The translations under genes were made by a program, and so were the position numbers. The notes beneath the pieces are model-generated. The model worked only from the letters and a program-made list of their open reading frames with translations. It was not told the DNA's origin and did not search any database. Shown here in pieces: positions 33,211-43,004 of a stretch of 64,000 nt of DNA. This stretch comes from Amorphophallus konjac (lineage: Eukaryota; Streptophyta; Magnoliopsida; Alismatales; Araceae). The stretch is from contig CM040126.1 of the NCBI GenBank assembly GCA_022559845.1, forward strand, positions 121,000,886 to 121,064,885, written 5' to 3'. The first letter of the stretch is position 1, and each line of letters opens with the position of its first letter.

Positions 33211-34527
33211 CATCCTGATTGGAGACGACATCTGATACAATGGTTTCTCCATCAGCAGTTACCTAGAAATCGAGAAGAGAGGATAGAACTATTAAGAATC
33301 AAAGATTCCTATGAATGCAGAAGCAGGACATTATTCTGAATAATGGTGGATGCTCGCAAAAAGATCTTGCTCCGCTGCCTATCCACAGAGGAAGCTTGGC
33401 AAGTGATGAGAGAGATACATGCCGGGACAGCCGGGGCACACCAAGCTGGAGCGAAGATGAAAATTGAGGTCAAGAAATAAGGGTACTACTGGCCCACTAT
33501 GTTCGAGGACTGTTGTCAGTTCGCGAAATCATGTCAGAAGAGCCAAGAGCATGATGTTGTGCCTAAGAGGCCTCCTGTACAACTACACCCAACAATTCCC
33601 AGCTGGCCATTTGCCCAATAGGGAACTTATGTGGTCGGTCCTTTGCCAACCTCCTCAGCTAGACACAAGTACATCTTGGCTATAACAGATTACTTCTTCA
33701 GATGGGCGGAAGCCACAGCACTCAGAGACGTAACTGGCGAGCTGGTCGCCAGATTTATCAAATAAAATATTATTTTCCAGTTTGGTGTTCCCAACAGAAT
33801 AATCTCTGATAATGGAAGTCATTTTAAGAATCATAAGATATATCGGCTCTCCGAGAAATACAAAATTGATTGGAGGGCCTCTACCCCTTACAATCCGCAA
33901 GCAAATGGGTTGGCTGAAGCATTCAATAAAACTCTATGTACGCTCCTGGCGAAGATCGTCAGCTCTCACAAGAAGGACTGGGGGGAAAAGATGTACGAAG
34001 CATTATGGGCCTATCATACCGTCTACAAAACCCCTACAGGCTGCTCACCCTTCTCACTCGTGTACGGCTCCGAGGCAGTGGTTCCTATCGAGCTGGAAGT
34101 TCCGTCGCTCAGGGTTGCTGTCCAATACGGTTTGGCCCGAGATGAGCAAACAAATGCTGAAAGAAGATATGAAGAATTGGCTGAACTGGAAGGAAAATGC
34201 CTTCATGCACAGAAGAATACCTAGATGTACCAAGCCCGCATGGCAAATGCCTTCAACAAACTCGTGAAAAGACGAGAATTCAAGAAAGGAGACCTCGTTA
34301 TGGTCAAGAAGAGGGAGGTCATGGCCTCCAACCCAAAAGGAAAGTTGACCCCTAACTGGGAAGGTCCTTACGTAGTACCAAGAGTCTACGAAGGCGGAGC
34401 CTACATGGTCGTTAACCACCGTGGAGATGTGCAATTCTCACCCCTCAATGGGAAACATCTGAAACTCTATTATGCCGCACCACTGCCTACTGGGGGAGTG
34501 GCGAATGGACAGATGAATGAAGACTGA
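33211..34527 (+). pseudogene. E3 integrase
   Basis: The N-terminal zinc-binding pattern is visible (HAGTAGAHQ, then CCQFAKSCQ), with a stop between. The core has ILAITDYF (Asp), IISDNGSHF (Asp) and QANGLAEAFN (Glu). Then comes YGSEAVVPIE, shared with E4, and the C-terminal NWEGPYVV (GPY). Several stops (33338, 33478, 33618, 33763 and 34222 regions) and possible shifts inactivate it. The last stop is at 34525-34527. The tandem-repeat block starts 40 bases later. Confidence 0.9.
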
Positions 34528-34564
34528 TGACAATCATGAGGGTCGCTCCTTTGCTACACACTAA

Positions 34565-35045
34565 ACATTAGTCCGGACCCTCCTTCCGGATTAGATGATG
34601 AAACCCTATTCTTCTTTGCATTGGTGTTTACCCCACATCGACGATAAAACTCATCCACCTTTTTGGCGAATGGTTTCAGGCCTAAGCTGCTACACATCAA
34701 CATCAGTTCGACCTCCCATCTGTATTGCATGATAAAATCCCATTCTCCTCTACGTTGATGTTCGCCCAACGTCAACGATAAAATTTATGCACATTTTCAG
34801 CGAATGGCCCCATGCCTGAGCTGCTACATGACAATGTCACTCAGACCCTTCGTCCGAGTACACGATGAAACAACTCTCCTTTGCGTTGATGTTTATTCCC
34901 GCACCAATGATAAGATCCACATTCCCGGCAAACAGCTTCGTGCCCAAGCCGCCGTCCACCAACTTCAGTTCAGACCTTCCGTCTGAATTGCATGATGAAG
35001 CCCTACTCTCCTTGGCGTTGATGTTCACCCCACATCAATGAATGG
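34565..35045. repeat. X1 block: about 130-bp repeats in the E3 3' region
   Basis: Roughly three and a half diverged units carry GACCYTYCGTCYG, TTTGCGTTGATG-like and CTAAGCTGCTACA-like phrases at steps near 130-134 bases (CTGCTAC at 34687 and 34821). They are older relatives of the X2 block. Confidence 0.8.
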
Positions 35046-35073
35046 CACATGCTCAGAGAACAACATGAGAGTC

Positions 35074-35095
35074 AATATATATATATATATATATA
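35074..35095. repeat. (AT)n microsatellite between X1 and Y1
   Basis: About eleven AT dinucleotides run uninterrupted. Confidence 0.9.
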
Positions 35096-35106
35096 AATGA
35101 CAAGAA

Positions 35107-35345
35107 ATGGGGCTTAAAATAGAGGTGCCCTACCGGACTTGTCCAAAACATCTTGGACGAGTGCAAAAATGGCAAACAACCCGACTGTGGCGAAAACCCG
35201 AAAGGGCGCTACGGGCAAAATTGGGTACCCCGCCACGTGAAAACCCAAGAGGGCGCGTGGACAAAAGCAAGAGGGAGCTGGCTCCGGTGAAAACCCAAAA
35301 GGGCACTTGGGTCAGTAATGTGGAAATATAAAAAGTTCACTTCAT
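35107..35345. repeat. Y1 block: GAAAACCC...GGGC repeats
   Basis: It is a diverged copy of 37163-37395. It contains three spaced GAAAACCC(R)AAAGGGC-like words at about 35192, 35239 and 35288. Confidence 0.85.
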
Positions 35346-35429
35346 GAATCTCCTTCGGTAGCACATCCATCGCATGTCCCACCGATGATGAAACCCCATC
35401 GATCACAAGGCATATCGTCTCGATCAATG

Positions 35430-36015
35430 CTAAAGCCCATCTCGGAATAGACCTTCCGTCTGTTCTAATAAAACCCTTCCACTTTCTTCCCGAGACCCAC
35501 CACAGTAAAACCTATCCAGTTTAGATCTTACATCTATTCTGATGAAACCTATCATATGTCCCACCATGATAAAACCTGCTATTGGTCGATTGGCACACCG
35601 CCCGATCAACGATGAAACCTATCCGGCTTAGACCTTATGTCTATCCCGATGAAACCTATGAAATCTTTGCATTGGTATAAACCCAATACCGATGATGAAA
35701 CCTGCTATTGATCGATTGGCACACTGCCCGATCAACGATGAAACCTATCCGGTTTAGACCTTACGTGTATCCCGATGAAACCTATGAAATCCTTGCATTG
35801 GTATAAACCCAATACCGATGATGAAACCTGCTATTGATCGATTGGCACACTGCCCGATCAACGATGAAACCTATCCGGTTTAGACCTTACGTCTATCCCG
35901 ATGAAACCTATGGAACTCCTTGCATTGGTATAAACCCAATACCGGTGATGAAATCAGCTACTAATGGAGCGGCACACTGCCTGGTCGATGCTGAAACCCA
36001 TCTAGGGTAGACCTT
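35430..36015. repeat. Z1 block: 126-bp tandem repeats
   Basis: CCTGCT(A)TTGRTCGATTGG starts at 35575, 35701 and 35827, an exact 126-base step. The units hold TTTAGACCTTACGTCTATCC and TTGCATTGGTATAAACCC. Confidence 0.92.
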
Positions 36016-36049
36016 CCGTCTGCTCTGATAAAAACACAACATATTTTCT

Positions 36050-37000
36050 CAAGTCAATCCGGACCTTCCGTCTGGATAGATAATGAAATCCCATTCCTTT
36101 GCGTTAATGGTAAACCCCACATTAACGATGAAATCTATAACCCCGGCGAACGGATTCGTGCTTAAGCTGCTACACACGTTCTCGAGTCAATCCGGACCTT
36201 CCGTCTGGATAGATGATAAAATCCTATTCCTTTGCGTTAATGTTAAACCCCACATTAACGATGAAATCTACATCCCCAGCGAACGGCTTCGTGCCCAAGC
36301 TGCTACACACATTTCTTTCGATCAATCTGGACCTTCCGTCTGGATAGATGATGAGATCCCATCCCTTTGCGTTAATGGTAAACCCCACATTAATGATGAA
36401 ACCTACATTCCCAGCGAACTGCTTCGTGCCCAAGCTGCTACCCACATTCTCAAGTCAATCCGGACCTTCCGTCTGGATAGATGATAAAATCCTATTCCTT
36501 TGCGTTAATGTTAAACCCCACATTAACGATGAAATCTACATCCCCAGCGAACGGCTTCGTGCCCAAGCTGCTACACACATTTCTTTCGATCAATCTGGAC
36601 CTTCCGTCTGGATAGATGATGAGATCCCATCCCTTTGCGTTAATGGTAAACCCCACATTAATGATGAAACCTACATTCCCAGCGAACGGCTTCGTGCCCA
36701 AGCTGCTACCCACATTCTCAAGTCAATCCGGACCTTCCGTCTAGATAGATAATGAAATCCCATTCCTTTGCGTTAATGGTAAACCCCACATTAACGATGA
36801 AATCTACATCCCCAGCAAACGGCTTTGTGCTTAAGCTGCTACACACATCCTCAAGTCAATCCGGACCTTCCGTCTGGATGGATAATGAAATCTCATTCCT
36901 TTGCGTTAATGTCAATCCCCACATTAACGATTACAGTCATGCTCTCGGTGAACGGCTTCGCACCTAAGCCATAAAACACACTCAAGTCGACCCAGGCCTT
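36050..37000. repeat. X2 block: 133/135-bp tandem repeats with a 268-bp higher-order unit
   Basis: GCGTTAAT starts at 36101, 36234, 36369, 36502, 36637, 36770 and 36903: steps 133, 135, 133, 135, 133, 133. The alternation shows a 268-base dimer repeated at least twice with near identity. Open frames in it, on both strands, come from the repeat and are not called as genes. Confidence 0.95.
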
Positions 37001-37119
37001 CCGCCTGGGTGGACGATGAAACCTCATACCCCTTGCATTGATGTTAACACCCACACCAATGACGATGCATACACAGTTGAGCACATGGATTAACAATTTA
37101 CAAAGCCAAAGTCCTAGTT

Positions 37120-37160
37120 CAACAAGAAAAAAAAGAGAGAGAAAAAAAGAGAGAGAGATA
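37120..37160. repeat. GA-rich microsatellite between X2 and Y2
   Basis: AAGAAAAAAAAGAGAGAGAA-type purine tract lies at the place that corresponds to the (AT)n tract between X1 and Y1. Confidence 0.8.
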
Positions 37161-37162
37161 AA

Positions 37163-37395
37163 ATGGGGCTAAAAATAGAGATGCTCTGCCAGACTTGTTC
37201 AGGCATTCTAAACAAGGTCAAAAATGGCCAAAACCCAGCTATAGTGAAAACCCGAAAGGGCACTGCAGGTAAAATCGGATACCCCTCCACGTGAAAACCC
37301 GAAAGGGCGCGTGGGCAAAAGTAAGAGGGGGCTGGCTCCGGCGAAAACCCGAAAGGGCGCTTGGGTCAGTAATGTGGTAATTTAAAAAGTTCCAT
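37163..37395. repeat. Y2 block: GAAAACCCGAAAGGGC repeats
   Basis: Three perfect GAAAACCCGAAAGGGC words occur at about 37246, 37293 and 37342. Each can form CCC-GAAA-GGG, a short stem with a GAAA tetraloop. Confidence 0.88.
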
Positions 37396-37439
37396 GCCAA
37401 TGACATGCTACATTCATCTCCCACCATTTACAAGAACCT

Positions 37440-38790
37440 TCCATTTGTCGCTCGGCGCCTTGCTCGATCAGCGATACCTCTTTCAAAAGTCCCACCGACG
37501 ATAAAACCCATCACCACTCTTATGAAACAAGCTATTGATCGACCGACACCTTGCCCGATCAATGATGAAACCCTATCCAGTTTAGACCTTACGTCTATTC
37601 TGATGAAACCTACGAAATTCCTTTGCATCGATATAAACCTAATATCGATGATGAAATCAACTGTTGATCGACTGGCACATTGCCCGATCAATGATGAAAC
37701 CCCTACCCAGTTTAGACCTTACGTCTATTCTGATGAAACCTATGAAATTCCTTTGCATCGATATAAACCCAATATCGATGATGAAATCAACCGTTGATCG
37801 ACCGACACCTCGCTCGATCAATGATGAAACCCTATCCAGTTTAGACCTTACGTCTATTCTGGTGAAACCTATGAAATTCCTTTGCATCGATATAAACCCA
37901 ATATCGATGATGAAATCAACCGTTGATCGACCGGCACCTCGCCCGATCAATGACGAAACCCTATCCAGTTTAGACCTTACGTCTATTCTGATGAAACTTA
38001 TGAAATTCCTTTGCATCGATATAAACCCAATATCGATGATGAAACCAGCTATTGATCGACCGGCACCTTGTCCGATCAATGATAAAACCCTATCCAGTTT
38101 GGACCTTACGTCTATTCTGATGAAACCTATGAAATTCCTTTGCATCGATATAAACCCAATATTGATGATGAAACCAGCCGTTGATCGACCGGCACCTCGC
38201 CCGATCAATGATGAAACCCTATCCAGTTTAGACCTTACGTCTATTCTGATGAAACTTATAAATTCCTTTGCATCGATATAAACCCAATATCGATGATGAA
38301 ACCAGCTATTGATCGACTGGCACCTTGCCCGATCAATGATAAAACCCTATCCAGTTTAGACCTTACGTCTATTCTGATGAAACCTATGAAATTCCTTTGC
38401 ATCGATATAAACCCAATATCGATGATAAAATCAACCATTGATCGACCGGCACATCGCCCGATCAATGGTAAAACCCTACCCAGTTTAGAACTTATGTCCA
38501 TTCTGATGAAGCCTTTAACATTCCTTTGCATCGATATAAACCCAATATCGATGATGAAACCGACCGTTGGTCGACCGGCACCTTGCCCGATCAATGAAGA
38601 AACATGTCCAGTTCAGACTTTGCGTCTGTCCTGATGAAAACCACATACCCTTTCATGTCCCACCTACGATAAAGTCTACCCAGTTTAGACCTTACGTCTA
38701 TTCTGATGAAACCTATAAAACTTCTTTGCATCGATATAAACCCAATATCGATGATAAAATCATTCACTGGTCGATTGGCACATTGTCCCG
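37440..38790. repeat. Z2 block: 129-bp tandem repeats
   Basis: CTTTGCATCGATATAAACC starts at 37621, 37751, 37880, 38009, 38138, 38266, 38395 and 38524, steps of 128-130, mostly 129; a last diverged one is at 38724. The unit of 129 (43 codons) keeps frames open on both strands, which explains open stretches up to about 205 codons here. I do not call them genes. Confidence 0.95.
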
Positions 38791-38860
38791 ACCGGCTTTG
38801 AAACCTACCCGGGATGAACCATTCGTCTGTTCCGGATGATGCTCTAAACCTTTTCATTTA

Positions 38861-39218
38861 CTTTTCTACAAACAACCTCACTTGCAGCACATATGGCCGA
38901 AAAGGGCATATGCTATTACCAACAAAATTTGGTTTCAGCACCCTCTGGATATCGTCACGCGGTGGAGCGAATTCCCCATCCTTTCTCTGAAAGGGTGGAC
39001 GCTCTCTTGCTAAATACGGGCTATTCGCATGAGGATTGCTAAAACTGCTACCGAATCATCATGAAGTAATGATAATGCAATAAATGAGGAGCAGCCACAT
39101 ATGAGACCAGCATAAAGATTCCTTTTCACTATATAAAGAAGAAAAAGAGTACAAGAGGAGCCCCTAAGGGGGAATTGTATTACAAAAAGAGAAAAAAAAA
39201 AGAAAAAAGAAGAGATGT
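38861..39218. other. Unique stretch between the repeat block and the antisense frame
   Basis: It is AT-rich and has an A-rich run (GAAAAAAAAAAGAAAAAAG at about 39190-39209). No gene recognised. It may hold the 3' end signals of an antisense transcript. Confidence 0.4.
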
Positions 39219-39341
39219 TCACTGGCGCCGGAAGATGTCTTCGAAAGTCAGAAGACCCACATACGGAGTAGCCCCCAAATCATGTAGACGAGCCTCCACC
39301 TCCTGTAGCCGAGCGGACTCGTCCTGAAGAGACACCACCTA
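39219..39341 (-). pseudogene. E3 antisense reading frame, C-terminal end (cut by E5)
   Basis: On the minus strand, antisense to E3 pol, the frame reads SARLQEVEARLHDLG, then TPYVGLLTFEDIFRRQ and stop at 39219-39221. The heptad-like spacing of Leu and Val suggests a coiled coil. Across the E5 insertion the same frame continues at 55155 with FVEEVALLEG, separated by one TAG at the junction. The family is not recognised. It matches the position and orientation of extra frames in Tat elements. Confidence 0.45.
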
Positions 39342-39676
39342 TGCAATGCCCCGAATTTTTTGGATCCTTGTTCGTGGGTCCCGATTTGGTTTCTCGGAGT
39401 GTCCGACTCCGTTGTGTCCAAAATTTTGTTTTGGACATCTTTCGTGTTCGAATCGGCGCGATCCGGAGTCGTTTCGGAGGCCCGGAAGCTTTCCGCGGCT
39501 TTTCGCGTGTGTTTTCTGATTCCCGGTGTGTTTCGGTAATTCCTTCGGAAGCTCGTTGCGGGTGAACCGGGCCGTTCACTAGGGCGCGAGTGGTACCGTT
39601 GCAATCGGTGCGTTCTGAGGATCGCGGAAACGTAATTTTCTATTTTTTGGTATTTTTGAGAATTTTTGGATTTTCT

Positions 39677-39768
39677 TATATATATATAACATTTTCTCTC
39701 TCTCCCCTCTCATTTCTCTCTTCTCTCCCTCTCTCTTCTCACGCTCTCTCCTCTCTCCCTCTCTCTCC
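39677..39768 (+). promoter_or_regulatory. Core-promoter-like stretch of the E5 LTR
   Basis: A TATATATATATAA box (39677-39689) is followed by about 75 nearly pure pyrimidines (TCTCTCTCCCCTCTC and so on). The same unit is in the 3' LTR at about 52363-52453. TATA plus a pyrimidine patch is common in plant promoters. Confidence 0.55.
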
Positions 39769-40317
39769 GGCGGCCGACGGGGTGGAGTGTGGGCGAGGAG
39801 GGGACGGCGCGGGCGAGGCACGGGCGAGGATGGATGAGGATCGAGGCGGTGGAGGCGTGGTGAAGCTCGGCCGTGGGTTCGTGGAACGGCGAGGCTTCAA
39901 CGGTGTTTTCTTCGTGGACCGGCGTCCACGGTGCGTCGTTTCTTCGGTGGAGGTAGGGAGATGGACCCTCGACTCGCGTACTTCTTTTCCCGTGAGTTTT
40001 GTAGGTCGTGGTGAGCCGAGCGGGCTAAACAGGGCGATTTGGGAAAAATGCATGTTTTTATGTGTGTGAGCCGGATCTCCCAATTTACGGTTTTTGGCCG
40101 TTCTAGGGGTTTAGATGCATGCCTAGGGGCTTGGGGATGGTTTCCCCTTTTGTTTCCCCTTCACCTGGGGGTGGACGGGGCGTGGAATGGTTTTTCCCGC
40201 AATTTCCACCATTTTCGGGCGCGGACTGAGAACGCGCTAGTCTCGGCTAGCGCGTTCTTGAGGGTCGCGCCGCCCCGATAGGGCGTGTTCATCGGAGAAG
40301 ATGAATAGTATGGCGGT

Positions 40318-40550
40318 TCCTGTCGTGCTATAGGGTTATGGCGCATTCTGGATTGTCGCGCGATAGGATCATAGCGCGACCTGGCCTGGTCGCGCTATGG
40401 ACCTATAGCGCGTTCATTACTGTCGCGCTATAGGCGCGACCTGGCCTGGTCGCGCTATGGACCTATAGCGCGTTCATTACTGTCGCGCTATAGGATCCTA
40501 GCGCATTCTGCTTGAACGCGCTAGGGACATATAGCGCATTCTTGGAGGTG
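40318..40550. repeat. GCGCTATA hairpin cluster in the E5 5' LTR, with 60-bp duplication
   Basis: The words GTCGCGCTATAGG and ATAGCGCGAC alternate as inverted repeats. The stretch 40381-40440 is repeated at 40441-40500, the first 54 bases identical; the 3' LTR (53020-53180) has it once. Confidence 0.9.
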
Positions 40551-40871
40551 ACCAGCCGGGCTGCCCGGGGTGGGGGGTCTGCGGCTGATCGTGCTCCCCT
40601 TGGGCCGTGTGTGTCCCGGACACCCCGTGGAGTTCCGTGACCGTGTCTTTGGGTGTCCGGAGGTCTGTTTACTTCGATTAGTGTCCTCGTGAGTTTAAGG
40701 GTCTGGGTGACCATCTAGCGTTCCGATTGTGTTGTGTTGGTCTCCGGTCGACCCGGTTGTGAGCCAGTGGTCGATCTTTGGCCTCGTGAGTGTCCCGGAC
40801 ACCCCGTGGGTTTCGTTACCATGTTTTGGAGTGTCTGGAAGTACTGTGTTACCTCGATAAGCGTGCCCATG

Positions 40872-40876
40872 GTCTT
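40872..40876. repeat. TSD of E6 (GTCTT), left copy
   Basis: GTCTT at 40872-40876 equals 48160-48164. The E5 3' LTR gives the empty-site context GTGGTCTTTGCGGGTCC near 53501. Confidence 0.92.
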
Positions 40877-43004
40877 TGATGTGACACCAATATGGGGTAG
40901 GCAGCAAGCAAACAAAAAAACTTAAGATCTAATCCGCATTCACAAACACACAGCAATTAAGATGATAAATCGGGACCGAAACACCGTCGCACACACGCGA
41001 GCCCCGGGTGACTATATGATGCTAGAAAGAGGTGATGGATCAAGACCCTTGCTGGTAGAGTGCCAGCAGGGCTAGGGTTGCCCTCCCGAGGGTATGTGGC
41101 CCACACCTTTGGGGCTGGCCGGTGCCAATTGGGGCACTAGGTCCCACTCCCTCACTATCACCACGGTGACCACACTATAATGGTGGCTGCGGGAACGAGC
41201 ACTCACGCACATGCGCAACGGAGCTAAGTCTACGGATATTAGATGAACAACACTAAAATTGCTGGAGCAAAGTTTTAGAGCTCACCTGGTTGGTTTGAAG
41301 AAACCAACCCCGTTTGGAGACGTGGGCGAGCGGGGAAGTGTGATCCCCGCACACTGCGCCGATGAAGCTTGGGCTGCTAGTTACATGAACTACACCCCAC
41401 GCAGGAGGGTTGAACTAGGGGTGGGGTAAACACTACCTCCACGCAGGGAGGGGCGCTAAGCCGGCCAGGCGAGAGAGAGAATTCCGCCGAGGACGACGGA
41501 ACGGGCGCCGATGTGGTTCTGCCCACTTGTTGTTGGAGGGGACAGGAGGTCGCTGTTGCAGTCGTAGCTTGCTCTCAAGAATTTTTCCGATGACGAGATC
41601 AGTGAGGATGGCTTCATAACAGGTACAGGGATGCCTCAGATTTATGTCAAATTCTTCTGCCGTTGCTGGTGGTCGTGGTGGAGACTCGAACAGGACGTCG
41701 GAATCTGGGGTTGGCAGCTTCAGAATGGATGCAGCCGGATGCAGAAGTTGTACCTGGGGCTTCCGGACTCAGAATCTCGATCCGTCAGAGTTGTTAGATC
41801 CGTGGACAAGTCCTCTGCATAGAAAAACTGACGGAGACTCCTTCTGAGGTCGGGGTGGACAGGAGGGATCCGTTGAGTGGGATCTGGTCACGGCAGACAG
41901 CAGGAGGCAGACCCGAACGACGGTGGGAGAAAATTTGGAACTCTATCTCCCGGAGGCCGAACGGGGTTCCGTTTCTTGCTCCTGATCGGGGATAGGGAGA
42001 GGAAGATCTTTGGAGAAGAAACTTCAGTTTGGATCTGTCGCTGTCGACCGTGGTTGAGCTTCTAGTCGGACTCTGGTGCTCTGCAGCTAGTTCCAGACGC
42101 TGTCGGAGGAGATCGGCTCTCACGGGTGGCCACGAACTTGGAACGGAGTGCTTCCACTTCGCCTGGGAAGAGGACTGGAAGCCCTTTCCAGAAAGGTATG
42201 CCACGCCCTCAGACGTTGTCGTATGAACTCGGGGCAGCTTCTGAAACACGTACCCAGTTCTGCTACCTGCAGACTAGCAAGGAGGGAGGGGAAGGAGGTG
42301 GTCGGCCAAGCAATGGGAGGTGGAATGGGGTGGAGGGGTCGACCCTAGGAGGGAGGGGAAGGTGGTGGACGACCTTGGGAGGTGAAAGGGGTTCTAGGGA
42401 AGGGGAAAGGGCTCTTGGGAGGTGGAAGGTTGCTTAGGGAAGGGGGAGGGATGCCTTGGGAAGGTGAAAGGGTGCTTGGGGAGGTGGAGTGGTTAATGGT
42501 GAAGTAATGGGAGTCTTGGGAGGTGAAAAGGCTTGCCTAGGTGGCAAGTGAGGTGGCAAGAGGTGAGGAGAGAGGGGAATTCCGAATTTAGAGAGAGAGA
42601 GAGAGACTTAGAGAGAGAGGGAGAGATGCACTCAGTGGCTCAAATTTTGCTTAATACTTCATTACTGAACTCAAGTGGAGTTGGGGTCCTATTTATAGGA
42701 ATCCCAACATTTACAAAAAGTCCTTGGATAAACTACTAAAAGCAGATAAGCAAGGGGGTTGAGGAAAGAAGAGGTTGCCCATGGGCCAGGCCCATCTAAT
42801 TGGGCCCAAACGACTCCCTAGCCTAACATACTTAGATAGATAATGTGACGACTTAGGACCATGACTCAAAATAAAGATAAGTACATCAAAATGACTCAAG
42901 GAAAGATAAAAAATACATAGCTAGACTTCGGAAATCAAGCTAAACATAATGGCAATCATCCGGTCCCGTGGAGAAGTGAGAAGTGGTAAGCGATGTCCCC
43001 ATCA
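40877..43004 (-). repeat. E6 3' LTR (2128 bp)
   Basis: It starts at 43004 in element orientation and ends at 40877. It encodes the last 21 codons and the stop of the long frame (stop at 42940-42942). A minus-strand TATAAATA lies near 42690. Short open stretches recur in both LTRs and are not called genes. Confidence 0.95.

Larger units (their letters stand above)
39342..40876 (+). repeat. E5 5' LTR, first part (before E6)
   Basis: It matches 52024-53506 of the 3' LTR. It holds a TATA plus pyrimidine tract, an 80-codon open frame that is also open in the 3' LTR (ATG at 39830), and a GC-rich hairpin cluster with an extra 60-bp duplication. Confidence 0.93.

Noticed and set aside
36050..37000. 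Possible CRISPR-like array
   Set aside because: Units are contiguous tandem repeats with no unique spacers, in a plant retrotransposon 3' region.
37440..38790. Long open frames on both strands (up to 205 codons) in the Z2 block
   Set aside because: The repeat unit is 129 bases, divisible by three, so absence of a stop in one unit gives open frames over the whole array on both strands. No start context or protein family.
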